Assembly: GCA_949358305.1 (NCBI GenBank)
Contig: OX442319.1
Coordinates: forward strand, 9,734,001-9,798,000
Source of the DNA: Strigamia acuminata
Taxonomy: Eukaryota > Arthropoda > Chilopoda > Geophilomorpha > Linotaeniidae
Direction of reading: 5' to 3'
DNA length: 64,000 bases
The notes beneath the pieces are model-generated. The model was not told the DNA's origin and ran no database searches. It saw only the letters and a list, made by a program, of their open reading frames with translations. Below are positions 31,455-42,986 of the stretch, one piece after another (within the stretch, counting starts at the first letter, position 1; every line of letters starts with the position of its first letter). The translations under genes and the position numbers were made by a program.

Positions 31455-34400
31455 TTAAGCCCGCAAAAAGCTCAAATCAACTAAGAAGCGATTGCAAAAC
31501 TTTACCAAGTCAGCTTTGTCAACTGACTTTGTAAAAATGTCGGCATGATTGGACTTTGTGCCTACGTGAACGATTAGAAGATTATCTCTTTTAACAAGTT
31601 CTCTTATAAAATGGTAACGGATGTCAATGTGCTTTGTTTTTCTATTCTCAACACAAGATTTTGTGAAGTCCACTGCTGATATGTTGTCGCACATGACATA
31701 ATGAGAGAATCTTCCAGCCAATTCAGGGGATATTTCGTGCAGAACACGAACAATCCAAATATAGTCCTTAACAGTTTCTGTAAGGGCTACGTACTCCGCC
31801 TCCATTGTTGACAGTGTCACGTTCCGTTGTTTGAAGGTCCGCCAGTAGATGGGTGTGCTACCCAAAGTCACTAATGTTCCTCCAACGGAAATTCGGTCGT
31901 CTCTGTTGTTCGCATAATCGGAGTCGCTGTATCCGATTACCTCGATCCGATCATTCGGGAACAACATTAATCCGTGGTTTCTTGTTGTTCTCAGATAACT
32001 GAGTAAGTCGAGTAGCGCAACCCAGTGGTCCCACCCTGGATTTGATTGAAATTGGCTCAGGATGTTCACTGCATAAGTCATGTCGGGCCTTGTTCTCGAC
32101 GCGATGAATGCTAAACATCCAAGTAAACTTCTATATGGAATTCCTTCCATGACTTTGAATTCATCAATTGTGTCCGGACAATCTCGTTTCGTGAGAACAG
32201 TTGCTTTCGTCATCGGTTGAGATCGAATCTTCACATGTTCCAAGTGATTTTTGAACTTCAACAACACTTTGTTCACGTACGATCTTTGATGTAGAACCAA
32301 TTGTTGTTTGTGCGAGTGAAATTCGACTCCTAGCAACTTCTTCGTTTGTCCGAGAATCACTAAATCGAATTGCGTTCCAATCATGTTGAGTATTTTCATC
32401 GCATCTTCGTACTGCTTTCCGAAGACAACGATATCGTCAACGTAGACGATTAGATACGCAATGTCTCCGTATTTATAAACGCAATTGCACCAATTGACGT
32501 GTTCTAGTCCTAATTTCAATAAAGTCTCCTCCAGTTCTATTCCCCATTCTCTTCCAGACTGGTGCAAGCCATAGATGGCTCGGAGGAGCCTGCAGACATA
32601 GTTCTCCTTGCCTTCAATGATGAAACCTTTTGGCTGGCGCATGTAGACTGTTTTATGCAATTTTGCATAAAGGTATGCACACTTGACGTCTGCCTGAATG
32701 TATGACCATTTGAGCATACAGACGAGTAGCGTGAACATAAAGCGCACGATTGAAAAGTCTACCACGGGTGAGAATGTCTCCTCATAGGATTCGCCGTAGA
32801 CTTGGGAAAACCCTTGCGCGACAAGTCTCGCCTTATAACGTGCAATTTCTCCCTCTTCGTTCTGTTTGGTCGTATAAATCCATCTGCAACCCACTATCTT
32901 AGTGTTGGGCGGCGGTGGAACAAGTTCCCAAACCTCGCGCTCATGCATGGTGTCAATTTCATCGTTCATCGCTTGGCGCCATTCATCCTTTTCGGGTAAA
33001 GTCGCAATTTCCTCATAACGTACGGGTACGTGGACCTCTAGATGATTGGCTTCGAAGTTGATATTGATATCGTCAAAGTCCACGTCAAGACTATCTGTCG
33101 TCGTGTTTGATTCTGAGGGCTTTTTCTTTCTTTTGTCCTCAAACAGATGCTCTGGTACGCGAAGATTGTGGTCAGTACAGTAACGCTTCACCTCGGGTAT
33201 CGAGCGTAACTTGGGTTTGTCGTAGCCCTCGATTGTGTACTCGACATCTCTCTGTCCAGTCGGTCTGACTTTCTCCGTTTTCTTCCAAACTAATGCTGGA
33301 ATGGTTGGAACTGGATTCAAAAGTCCTTGTCCGGGTTGTGGCGAAGTGCCCTGCAACTTCACTTCTGGTAAATTATGATGCAACTTGTCATCTGGCAGTC
33401 TAAATTTCAATTTAACTGGGGGCAATTCCAGTTGTGGATCTTCCTTCTTCTTAACTGGTACTGGCGGGGGTAGCGGCGGCCTGACATCTTCATCCGAATA
33501 ATATTGGCGCTCATTGTCAATGTCCAAATTGTCGTCCAAATTATCGATGTATGTCGTGTATTTTTCTGGTAGGCCCAGCACGCCTTCAACACCGCGCCTG
33601 CTCTCCACGAACTTCACGTCGTTGGTTTCAATTACTTTGGAAAACTCCGGCAGCCACACTCTATATCCTTTTGTGATTCTTGAATACCCGAGCATAATGC
33701 CATGCAGACTCTTGTTGTCGATTTTGCCATCTCGAATTCTTTTCTGCACAAAGCATAAGCTCCCGAATTTTCTCAAATGTCTAAGTGATGGTTTCCGTCC
33801 GTAATACAATTCCATCGGCGTCTTGTCCGAATTCAGCTTTGCGATCCTGTTCCTGAGATAGTTGAAAGTCAGGATGGCCTCTCCCCAGAATCGATGTTCC
33901 AAGCCGGCATCGTACACAAGCGCTCGCATTCCATTTGCTAATGTCTGGTTGAGTCTCTCGGAAACGCCATTTTGGACTGGAGTGTACGCGTTAGTCCTCT
34001 CGTGGGCGATTCCTAGTCCTTGGAGGTACTCTCCAAACTTGTTTGAGCAGAACTCCATCCCGTTATCTGTACGAATTGCGAGAACCAATTTCCCAAGCAA
34101 TCGTTCTATTCGTTTCACGTGTTTTTGGAAAATGTCAAATACTTCGTCCTTCTTCTTCATTAAGTACACTGTCGAATAACGAGAGAAGTCATCCGTGATA
34201 GTTAAGAAGTATATGTTTCCCGAGAGTGTTGGTGTACTAAATGCTCCACACACATCCATGTGTAGCAATTGGAGTGGCTCTGTCGATCTAATTCCTGGCA
34301 ACGACTTATGAGGAATCGCCTTCTTCTTGGCCAATGTGCAAACGTCGCATTGTGTAATTGGCACGTCCAAAATTGGCAACCCAATTACTGCACCTCCTTT

Positions 34401-35924
34401 GCTCATTGCTTGGACGCTTGGAAAATAGATGTGTCCGAGCCGCTCATGCCAGAGTCTTGCTTCCTCAGGATTAGACGCACTCTTCGTTGTACTTTGTGTT
34501 GAAATAGTTAGCTCTTGTCTCTTCTGTTCACCAACATTCGCTTTGTTATTCGCTTTCTGTCTTAGTTTTTCAAAGTCGGGCTTCTGGTCGCTCAGTTTGA
34601 TATAATATAGACGATCCTTTTTCACGCCTTCCATCAGTTGTCTCTTCCACTGAGGATCGTATATCTTGACTAGTCCGGAGCCAACGGCGACTTTGCATCG
34701 TGCTTCGTCAATGCACGGTCCCGACAATAAGTTTCTTCGCATGTCCGGCGCATAATAAACTTTCTTAAGCGTAATCGGAATTGTCTCGTTTCCGACTAAA
34801 CTCATCACGCAGACGTCCCCGACGCCCTGGATTTGAATTAAAGTTTTCTTGTCCGCCTGACTTATTGTCCCTGTCGTTTCCTTGAAGTTGAAGAACTGGT
34901 TCCTATCTTTACAAAAATGTCCAGTGGCCCCAGTGTCGTAGATCCAACAGTTGTTGGCTGCGCTGCACTGTAACATCTCTTCCTCGCTCAACTCGGTGAG
35001 AAAACCGACATCGAACATGTTTGTGTCCAATTCTTCCGCTGTATTCGTGTTTTGGCTGTTGTTTGACGGTAATTGTGCCGTGCAATCCCTCGCCCAGTGC
35101 CCTGGTTGATTGCACCGAAAACACGGCCCCCGTCCTGGTGATCCCGTCGTGTTTCCTCGAAAATTCCGCGAATTTTTACCGCCTCGATAATTCGATTTGC
35201 CACCCCTTTGTCCGCCTCGGTTGTTTTGGCTGCTGTTTCCTTGCTGTTGTTGGGATTTAGACGAATTATCATTGTTCTTTGTGCTTGTTCCCATGTTGAA
35301 AGCGTCCGTAATTGGCGCTTGGCCCGAATCTCTGCGTTGTTGCGCGAGTCTGCCCTCCTCAGCGACCAATTCCGCTTCAACCTTTTCCAGTGTGAAATCC
35401 TTATCGTCCCATCGATAAATACTCTGCACAATTGACTGGTATTCTTGTGGCAGGTATCGGATGAGCTGGAATGCCTGATACAAATTGTCCAAATCGTGTT
35501 TGACGTCGGCTAATCGCTTCGCCGCATTGCGTATCTTCGCCGCGAATACGCCGATCGTCTCCGTCGCTGGGTCGTACTTCAGATTGAAGAATTCGTCCAA
35601 CAGACGTATTATTCTCGCCCTCGAGACCGGTTCGAAGTTTGTCTTAAGCGTGTCCCACGCTGTTTTCGCGTCCTCGGTCCCGCTGAGCAATTCGTGGTAT
35701 TGCTCCTCAATGGCGTAGTAGATTAGGCTGAAAGCCCACCCCTTTCGCAGTTGAAAGTCCGAGCGATCTCGCCAAGACGCTCCCGGTGCCAGGGCTTCTT
35801 GTGTTCCATCGGTGAAGGCCCAACATCCGTGGTGCATCAACAGCACTTTGATTTGCTGTTTCCACGTATCATAGTTCGTCCTATTCAAAAGTGTAATCTT
35901 CCGGTCGAGTTTTTCCGTGTCCAT
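31455..35924 (-). CDS. Copia Gag-Pol polyprotein
   Basis: Start taken at 35924 (MDTEKLDRKITLLNRTNYDT), the normal copia-type beginning; an in-frame ATG at 36011 would add 29 residues. In order: UBN2-type Gag; zinc knuckle CFRCNQPGHWARDC (about 35085-35126); protease YDTGATGHFC; GAG-pre-integrase (LWHERLGH...CDVCTLAKK); integrase core with RTDNGMEF and NGVSERLNQT; reverse transcriptase with YVDD (32433-32444); RNase H (YSDSDYANNRDD, STMEAEYVALTE, KHIDIRYHFIRE). The domain order integrase before RT is diagnostic of Copia (Pseudoviridae type). The frame is unbroken to 31455. Confidence 0.95.
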   Translation of the reverse strand: MDTEKLDRKITLLNRTNYDTWKQQIKVLLMHHGCWAFTDGTQEALAPGASWRDRSDFQLRKGWAFSLIYYAIEEQYHELLSGTEDAKTAWDTLKTNFEPVSRARIIRLLDEFFNLKYDPATETIGVFAAKIRNAAKRLADVKHDLDNLYQAFQLIRYLPQEYQSIVQSIYRWDDKDFTLEKVEAELVAEEGRLAQQRRDSGQAPITDAFNMGTSTKNNDNSSKSQQQQGNSSQNNRGGQRGGKSNYRGGKNSRNFRGNTTGSPGRGPCFRCNQPGHWARDCTAQLPSNNSQNTNTAEELDTNMFDVGFLTELSEEEMLQCSAANNCWIYDTGATGHFCKDRNQFFNFKETTGTISQADKKTLIQIQGVGDVCVMSLVGNETIPITLKKVYYAPDMRRNLLSGPCIDEARCKVAVGSGLVKIYDPQWKRQLMEGVKKDRLYYIKLSDQKPDFEKLRQKANNKANVGEQKRQELTISTQSTTKSASNPEEARLWHERLGHIYFPSVQAMSKGGAVIGLPILDVPITQCDVCTLAKKKAIPHKSLPGIRSTEPLQLLHMDVCGAFSTPTLSGNIYFLTITDDFSRYSTVYLMKKKDEVFDIFQKHVKRIERLLGKLVLAIRTDNGMEFCSNKFGEYLQGLGIAHERTNAYTPVQNGVSERLNQTLANGMRALVYDAGLEHRFWGEAILTFNYLRNRIAKLNSDKTPMELYYGRKPSLRHLRKFGSLCFVQKRIRDGKIDNKSLHGIMLGYSRITKGYRVWLPEFSKVIETNDVKFVESRRGVEGVLGLPEKYTTYIDNLDDNLDIDNERQYYSDEDVRPPLPPPVPVKKKEDPQLELPPVKLKFRLPDDKLHHNLPEVKLQGTSPQPGQGLLNPVPTIPALVWKKTEKVRPTGQRDVEYTIEGYDKPKLRSIPEVKRYCTDHNLRVPEHLFEDKRKKKPSESNTTTDSLDVDFDDININFEANHLEVHVPVRYEEIATLPEKDEWRQAMNDEIDTMHEREVWELVPPPPNTKIVGCRWIYTTKQNEEGEIARYKARLVAQGFSQVYGESYEETFSPVVDFSIVRFMFTLLVCMLKWSYIQADVKCAYLYAKLHKTVYMRQPKGFIIEGKENYVCRLLRAIYGLHQSGREWGIELEETLLKLGLEHVNWCNCVYKYGDIAYLIVYVDDIVVFGKQYEDAMKILNMIGTQFDLVILGQTKKLLGVEFHSHKQQLVLHQRSYVNKVLLKFKNHLEHVKIRSQPMTKATVLTKRDCPDTIDEFKVMEGIPYRSLLGCLAFIASRTRPDMTYAVNILSQFQSNPGWDHWVALLDLLSYLRTTRNHGLMLFPNDRIEVIGYSDSDYANNRDDRISVGGTLVTLGSTPIYWRTFKQRNVTLSTMEAEYVALTETVKDYIWIVRVLHEISPELAGRFSHYVMCDNISAVDFTKSCVENRKTKHIDIRYHFIRELVKRDNLLIVHVGTKSNHADIFTKSVDKADLVKFCNRFLVDLSFLRA

Positions 35925-36681
35925 TGTGAATTTAGTGTCCAACACACCAGAAACACAGCAAAAACACACACAAGATTGCTCAAAAACACTTTGAAATACT
36001 GGTAATCGCAACTGGGTGCAGTGTTGCGATGTTAGTTCGCTCTTAATACTATGTTAGTGTATCCTAGTAACAACACTAAGCTAATAATGGTATTCGAAAA
36101 TAATAACGAAATAAACGAAATAAATTGTTCATCTGTGATGTCTTCCTGCTGCAGATTCACCACTTGTATTGTGTCGACAGCTTCGAATCACACTTCACGT
36201 GTGGTTGAGAAAAATCGTCGTATTGTTGATTTTTCCTCGTTTTTCCGTCTCTCGTCTCGAAAAAAAAAACAGTTCCTTCGAGAATCTTCTCGTTTTTGGC
36301 AATTCCCTGCTCGTTCACACTTCCCGTGTGGTTGTCGAGCGTCGTCGTCCTCGCGTATTCGTCGTCGAGTTTTCTCGGCGAAAATTAACGCCACGTCGAC
36401 GTTACGTATCGCGCCTCGCGATATTCGGAGAAATCGTCCGAAAATGGCCAAAATAAACGTATTAAATAAATGTTCTATAATGTTCGAACCCAATTAATGA
36501 TCCTGTGCCGCTTGATGACCAATAATCGCTTGTAGAACCGTGGATCCTTGGCCTAAGCACAGGTTGATTCCATTCCTCATGGACGCCGCCATCTTGGATT
36601 TTGAGGAGAAACGCCCACTTTTTCACCTGTGGTTGACTTGAGGTATTTCTCTTCACTCTGCCTGTTTTTCCCACGTTGTTT
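35925..36681 (-). other. Copia untranslated leader
   Basis: Between the primer site and Gag. It contains the sequence CACACTTC-CGTGTGGTTG twice (near 36188 and 36317), C/T-rich on the + strand, and no ORF that looks functional. Confidence 0.5.
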
Positions 36682-36694
36682 GTGGCCCATAACC
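36682..36694 (-). other. Copia primer-binding site (half-tRNA, initiator Met)
   Basis: On the minus strand GGTTATGGGCCAC begins two bases from the LTR end. It matches the anticodon-loop region of initiator tRNA-Met (..GGGCCCAUAACC..), the internal half-tRNA primer used by Drosophila copia, rather than a tRNA 3' end. Confidence 0.7.
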
Positions 36695-37018
36695 TTGTTG
36701 AATAGTGTTGCAAACTTCTGCAAATAGTGACAAATGTAGTGGATTGGAAAAACACATCAGGTGAAAGAAAGAGACATCATGTTAACAGGTGAGAACCAAA
36801 ACATCAAGTGATCTTTATTGATTGGTCACATGACCTCAATGCAAAAAGCGCCACCTGTAGGCAGCATACAGACACTGTATGTAAACAAACATTGCGATCA
36901 CTCGCGTTGGCCAAACACATACACTAACACTTAGTTACATGATAATACGTAAAGATATATATACACACATGTTGTAAAAGTGATTGCTTACCAATATACA
37001 TTATATCTTAACAGCAAG

Positions 37019-38646
37019 GACCGGACTGGCTGCGCGGAAGCCGCCAGAATTGGCCAAAGGTGTTGCCAGATACAGTCGAGGAGCAAGACGATGAAGAAAC
37101 TGCAGAAATTCACGTCGAGGCGGTGCAAACAAAAACAACTAATATTTTTCCGTTTGACAGGTTTGGATCGCTGTCAAAAGCAATCCGAACGCTGGCATGG
37201 GTTTTCAGGTTCACAGATAACGCTGGAAAACGACAAACAGACGCCAGTCAACGCGATCGAGGTCCATTGAGGGCAGCCGAGCTGAAACGTGCGAAACTCA
37301 GCTTAATTGGAATCGCACAAGCAGAAGTTTATGGCCGAGAAATCGAAAGGATGAAAGATGGCAAGCCAGTTCATGGAGAATCGAAGCTGCGAGACCTGAA
37401 TCCACGACTAAACGAATTGGGACTGATTGAGCTGCGGAATAGACTGCATGAGTCGCGAGACTTGCCCACTGCAACACAACCTTTGATTTTGCCACCTAAA
37501 CACAAACTTACAGAACTGATTTTGCGATTTTCACATTTACAGGTCCTCCATTGCGGACTGACGTCCACGCTATCCAAATTTCGAGAAAACTACTGGACAC
37601 CATCCGCAAGGAGGACCTTGAAGACGATGTTGGAACGATGCGTCGTCTGCAAAAAAATCAACGGCCGTCTGATGCGAGAAGTGCCAGGCGCCCTCCCAGC
37701 CGACAGGACGTCAAAAACTCAACCGTTTGCAGTCACCGGAGTCGATTTTGCAGGGCCAATAATAGTAAAAGGACGGAAAACTAAATCGTACGTAGCTGTA
37801 TTTACTTGTGCAACCATTCGAGCAGTCCACTTGGAACTGGTGCCCTCACTAGCGACTACGGACTTTTTGGGAGCGTTTGAGCGCTTCATTGGTCGCAGGG
37901 GACTACCGAAAATAATATATAGTGACAACGGGACCACGTTCCACCGCGCCTACAAAGAACTGGCTTCACTCTTAAACCACACGAAGGACGAGACATTTCG
38001 AAATTACTTGGCCCAAAAGGGGATCGAGTGGAGATTCATCGTCGAGAATGGACCGTGGTGGGGCGGGTTCTGGGAGAGGATGGTGCAGACGGTCAAGAGG
38101 TGTTTAAGGAAGGCAATCGGTTCGGCGCACTTGAACTTCTATCAACTCGGAACTTTTCTTGTGCAAACCGAAGCAGTAATAAATCGCAGACCGATCACCT
38201 ACGTGTATGACAACCCAAACGAAATTGAGCCACTTACGCCCGCACACTTTTTGACTGGCGTGATGTTGACTCACCTGCCCGACTCGGGAGCAACAGACAA
38301 CCTCGAACCGACTCAGAAGCAGTTTATTCGACAATGGCGCTACCAACAACGTGTATTACTCTCATTCTGGAATCGTTGGTCTCGGGAATATTTGACGGAT
38401 CTGAAAATTCAAACGGGCAAACCAGGCGTGCGAGAACTCCAGTTGAACGACATCGTCATAATCGAAGAGCCATTTAAACCACGCCTAAAATGGAAAATGG
38501 GTCGAGTGGTCGAAGTTAAGCGAGGTCGAGATGACAAGGTCAGATCGTGTGAAATGGTGCTCTCCAGTGGAGAAAAGATGCGTCGACCGATACAACGTCT
38601 TGTGCGTTTGGAAGTGGAGCCAGTCAACCCCCGCCCGGCAGTGTGA
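37019..38646 (+). CDS. BEL Gag-Pol, C-terminal part (integrase)
   Basis: In frame with 27456-31107 once the Copia element and one GCAAG are left out. It has an HHCC-type zinc region (FSHLQVLHCG ... RCVVCKKI) and a core with TGVDFAGPIIV, YSDNGTTFHRAY and GPWWGGFWERMV, giving the D,D,E triad of BEL integrases. The C-terminal DUF5641-type region includes LKWKMGRVVEVKRG. The stop TGA (38644-38646) lies inside the 3' LTR and is made by LTR bases. The sequence before the LTR is C-rich, with no obvious polypurine tract. Confidence 0.9.
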
Positions 38647-39226
38647 AAATCGGATGATTTTACGAGTAAATTGTTGTCCTTTATTAATAATTATGTTTAG
38701 TTTTATAATTCGATTTGTATTGTTGATTTTATATTTCCAATTTTACTTGTGAATTCATGATTTTATTTGATTTGTGTATGTTATATTTTCATATTACAAA
38801 GTGTTTTATTTCCACTTAACTGTTTATCATTTTATTGCAATATGTTTTCAATCTCCATTTAAAAGGGTTTAACTTGTTCTGTTATCAACCGGAATGTTAG
38901 TTGCTAATCTGTTAAAGAATGTTATAATCTTCTAAATTGTGACACGCTCGTCATTGGTCCTTCGAGTGCGTCATTTGCATTTCACCATCTTGTAAATGCT
39001 TGTGATTGGTTCTTCGAGCTCGTCACTTGCATCACCTGTTACCTTTTGAATTAAATAAAAATTAGTGTGCTTTTAAACCTTAAACTGTGTGGTCGTGCTT
39101 CCTTGAAACTCCAACGCCATTTTTCAACATTCAACTTGACTTCAAGAAACATCATTTGTATCCAGAGAACTTTGGAAATTGATTGGTAAACTTCGAGTAA
39201 CTTTTAATCTATTCTCAAGTTTAACA
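38642..39226 (+). repeat. BEL 3' LTR
   Basis: 585 bp. It differs from the 5' LTR at two positions seen (T/A near 38708, A/G near 39018). Followed by TCTTT and the rest of LRR copy 8 exon 1. Confidence 0.92.
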
Positions 39227-39748
39227 TCTTTGGCCTTAAAAGTGGTCGCAGATCTTCTGTGGGCTGCTCTTGAAGTTAGTTCTCCATCATTGGAACCAAT
39301 TTTAGGTTCAAGTAGGGCGAAAATTTAAGTAAAAATAAAATTAGTTATTCGGTATTTAATTGATTTTCTATTTCAGACATTTACGTGGCAATGGATGAGT
39401 TGAATATTTCTGATTTACAAATGGAGCCAGACAACTTAGAAATAACTTTTCGAGTATTAATAGAATATTTGAGTATGCGTAAGTATTTAATTTAGTAATA
39501 CGTATATAATTTTATACACTATTTTCTACATATGTTCTTGTAGCCACAAGTTTGAAACTGGACCTTGCGCACGTTTTACATACACAATACGAAAAGTACA
39601 ATTTATTCCATCTATTGCTCATGATCGAAATGGGATTTCACCATCTCGACGCCGAACTCAACCACTGTATTCAATTGAGCAGAAATTTGAGCCGCATAAA
39701 CTTGCTGAAATCTGGGAAAAAAGTAACATTCTTAACCATTGATAAAGA

Positions 39749-40172
39749 TCAGAAAAATGAAAAAATCAATTACCGATATTGCGTTATTTTTTTCCTGCGA
39801 GGCGTTACGTTATCCATAAAATAACGCAACGCAGGCGTTATTCACAAAATAACGCAACGCGCATTCTTGCAAAAGAAGTGCAATAAAGGTGAAAATTTTC
39901 GGTATGTTATTTATTTAATTGTGTATAGTCATTCAATAAGGTCCTGAAAAATTTTAAAAAAAATTTAAAAAAAATATTACTTCGTATGTTGTAATTTATA
40001 CCCAAAAACGATGGTTTCTTTATCAGTTAATGCATTTCTTTTCTTTCCACAATGCGTTAGTCCGTTGCGTTATTGGCGAAAAAAGTAACGCCCACCGTTA
40101 TTTTGGTAATGCGCACAAGTCTAAAAATCGCTGTCAATCAATACCGCTCGTAGGTTTTTTTCATTTTTCTGA
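39749..40172. mobile_element. Foldback element of intron 3 (copy 8) carrying a nested GCGTTA-rich element
   Basis: The outer ends TCAGAAAAATG and CATTTTTCTGA match the other copies. The centre, from about 39780 to 40125, is replaced by sequence with repeated, inverted GCGTTA/TAACGC words (AATAACGCAACGC on the left; TGCGTTATTGGCG, GTAACGCCC on the right). Copy 7 has the same replacement, further interrupted by the solo LTR, so the nested element predates the copy 7/8 split. Confidence 0.55.
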
Positions 40173-41490
40173 TTTTCTGTGGAAATATCCACTCAGTTTT
40201 ATAAATTAATTTTCTTTTCTTTTCCATTTCTCGTAATAGACCGTCAAGTCGTTTTGCTTTCCATGTAAAGAGATATACAAGTTTCCGGCCTGCAACGGAT
40301 TAACACCAATGGAAACTGTACAGTTTTTCATAACATCTTTTCCATACCTGCAAGAAATATCAGCGAATGGAGACGTTCACGACCCTTTCAACGACCACAC
40401 GCTGTTTTTTATATCTAGATCCTGTCCACATTTGAAGAAGCTGATGCTGACGTTTTGCCCTGGTGTAACAGATCAAGGAATTGAATTTCTTTACTCAGCG
40501 CAATCGGTGACGAAAGACTTGGTGGAATTGAGGGTCAACCTTACAAACGTGACTGCAAGTGGAGCCGAAAGAGCCTTAACGCACTTGCCTCGTCTCGAAT
40601 ACTTAAAGTGCAGCGATGAGGACACAGTTCGTCTTCTGAAATCCCTGTTGGAGCAAGAGTTGGTGTTCGTCGGCTTCAAAGAAATGACACTACGCCTTAC
40701 AGATGAGACGGAAGAAATCTACAACTGCGACAATTTGCTTCCCAAACTCCCGCAAATTTTCCCAAACTTACGCTCCCTCAAAATCGATGTGAATTTTGAC
40801 AAGCAAACAGATTGCTTCCTTCACTTGCGATCTTTAGCAAAAATTGAAAAATTACGTGCCTTTCTGGTATATGCCAACACCAGCATAAGTTTATTCCCAT
40901 GCGATAACTATACTTACCGCACCAATTTACATCCGAACATGAACAATTTGACGGAACTCAATATACGTAATGACAATCTCTGTATCCATTCAATGTTAAC
41001 CGCCACACCAAGTCTAAGGACTTTGACCATTTGCGATGTCACCGATTTGGGATGCACTCACAGTTATGAAAAAGCTACGATCAATTCGAGTGTTGTTCAT
41101 TTATCACTATCAGGCCCAGAAACTGAAACTGAATCAGTAATACAGAAATGTCTGAGCTTGTGTCCCAATATCAGAACCTTGGAATTCGATGGATATGACG
41201 AAATGCAGTTCAGGACGAACAGTGTGTATTTGAAAAATCTAACACATCTGTGTCTGATTGAGATGCATATGGAAACTGCTGTATGTTTAGCGAAGAACTG
41301 TGAGAAGTTACAAGTGCTTAATTTGGTTGAACAGTTATCAACAAGCGAGGAAGCCGCGTGGTTAAAACAACAAATGCCCTGTCTTAAGGTTACGCATCGC
41401 TCTCCACGCTATGAAGTTAATTGGTTTAAAAATGAAATGATTTCAAAATGTTGTTTATGTCAGGCTTACGAATCCAATGACCAAACCTAA

Positions 41491-41996
41491 TAAGGTCGTT
41501 CAACCTTGGTGCTATCTCAGAGTCTGAAATTTTCTATTTTCTTCAAGTGCGACATATAGTAGTTCCTAGAATTTTTTAAATTGTTTCTATGAAGCAAGTA
41601 AACGGTTTCGCTACTTAACGGCGAAAGTTATGTAATTCTGATACTGCCAATGGGTGACATCAGTGGAGAAAGCGACGTCAATGGCAATGGCGAACGTGCA
41701 ACGTCCAACCACAGCGAGAAGGACGAACACGAAGAAAATGGTTAAATTGGGAAGAATTAGTCAAATTTTTAATGTGACAATAAGATAAATTTGAACACGA
41801 AAAAAGTTAACAACTCATTTCAATCAATTTACTATTAGGTTTTATAATAAGCTGTAAATAAAAAAAATAAACATTATAAAGAAATGTTTACAATTAATTA
41901 AACACGAGAGAATAAAGCCGCTTTCTAACAATGAAATAAAGTTTAGTCTTTCTTCATCGAGATTCAAAGGCTTAAGTAATTAAGTAATTAATAGAA
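41491..41996. other. 3' flank of copy 8 and 5' flank of copy 9
   Basis: From about 41645 the sequence is shared with about 6390-6727 upstream of copy 2, including the family-2 tail and AAAGCCGCTTTCTAACAATG. Confidence 0.5.
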
Positions 41997-42986
41997 ATGT
42001 TTAACATTCCAACTTTAAAATCTTTGAGTTTGAAAGTGGTCGCAGATTTTTTGTTTGATGCTTTTAAAGTTCGATCTCCATCATTTCAGCTGGAGCAATA
42101 CTAGGGAAAAGTACCTAAGTCAAAAATTTAATAATAAAAAAATTAGTTATTTGGTATTTATACAGAAAATTGATTTTCTATTTCAGAACTATACTACCGG
42201 TATGCAATGAAGGACTTGGATATTTATAATTTACAAATGGAACTTGACAGCTTAGAAATCACTTTTCGATTATTAATAGAATATTTGAGTTTGCATAACT
42301 ATTTATTTTATTAATACGTATATACTTTTATACATTATTTGACCAAGTTTGAAACTGGACCTCGTGCACGTTTTAAATACACAATACGAGTCATACAATT
42401 TATTCCATCTACGAAACGGGATTTCACCATCTTGACCCCACCCACTGTGTTCAGTTGAGCAGAAATTTGAACCGCATAAAATTGCAGAAATATAGGAAAA
42501 AAGTAACATTCTGAACCATTGATAAGATCATTTTTAAAAAGGCCCGCGTTATTTCCACAGAAAATCAAAAAATCAATTACCGATATTGATTGACAGCAGT
42601 TTCGCTACCTTCATTTAATTTTCAATTGGTATGACTTATTCCTGCTAGATAAGACACGAAAATTGCATGTGATTTTCATGGAAATAAGTCATATCAGTTG
42701 AAAATCAAACGAACATAACAAAACTGCTGTCAATCGAAATATCCACTCTGTTTTAGAAGTTAATTTTTTATTCATTTATTTTTTTTTTCAAAATAGAGCG
42801 TAAAAACGTTTTATTTCCCATATCAACATATTTATAAATTTCCGGTCTGCAACGGACTCACACCACTTGAAACTGTACAGTTTTTCATAACATCTTTTCC
42901 ATACTTGCAAGAAATCACAGCGTGTGGAACGCCCAACGACACTTTCAATGACCACACGCTGTTTTTTATATCTAAATCTTGCCCAC

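Larger units (their letters stand above)
31108..37013 (-). mobile_element. Copia-type LTR retrotransposon, complete, antisense inside BEL
   Basis: LTRs 31108-31425 and 36696-37013, 318 bp, starting TGTTGAATAG and ending ATCTTAACA, look identical. GCAAG flanks it (31103-31107, 37014-37018). One uninterrupted Gag-Pol ORF on the minus strand; the polypurine tract ACGGGGGGCCGAA adjoins the left LTR at 31426-31438. Everything needed for activity appears present, and identical LTRs imply very recent insertion. Confidence 0.94.
26814..39226 (+). mobile_element. BEL/Pao LTR retrotransposon, nearly complete, split by a Copia insertion
   Basis: LTRs 26814-27398 and 38642-39226 are each 585 bp, start TGTGAAAATCGG, end AGTTTAACA and show only two differences by eye. 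TCTTT flanks the element (26809-26813, 39227-39231). The single gag-pol frame runs from 27456 to 31107 and resumes in frame at 37019. An antisense Copia element (31108-37013 plus its GCAAG duplication) separates the two. Otherwise coding-complete and young. Confidence 0.93.
26791..41490 (+). pseudogene. LRR-family copy 8, intact frame interrupted in exon 1 by a BEL element
   Basis: Exon 1 begins at 26791, runs 23 bp to the insertion, and resumes after the BEL element at 39232-39311. Exon 2 is 39377-39478, exon 3 39544-39722 and exon 4 40240-41490. Leaving out the 12.4-kb insert and one TCTTT, phases (1,1,0) and frame match the intact copies with no stop, predicting 544 aa. The LRR body is complete (CPHLKKLMLT, VTDQGIEFLYSAQ, NNLTELNI, INSSVVHLSL, KNLTHLCL) and the tail is CCLCQAYESND. 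Inactivation is therefore due only to the retrotransposon; an LTR-driven or alternative-start transcript cannot be excluded. Confidence 0.85.
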
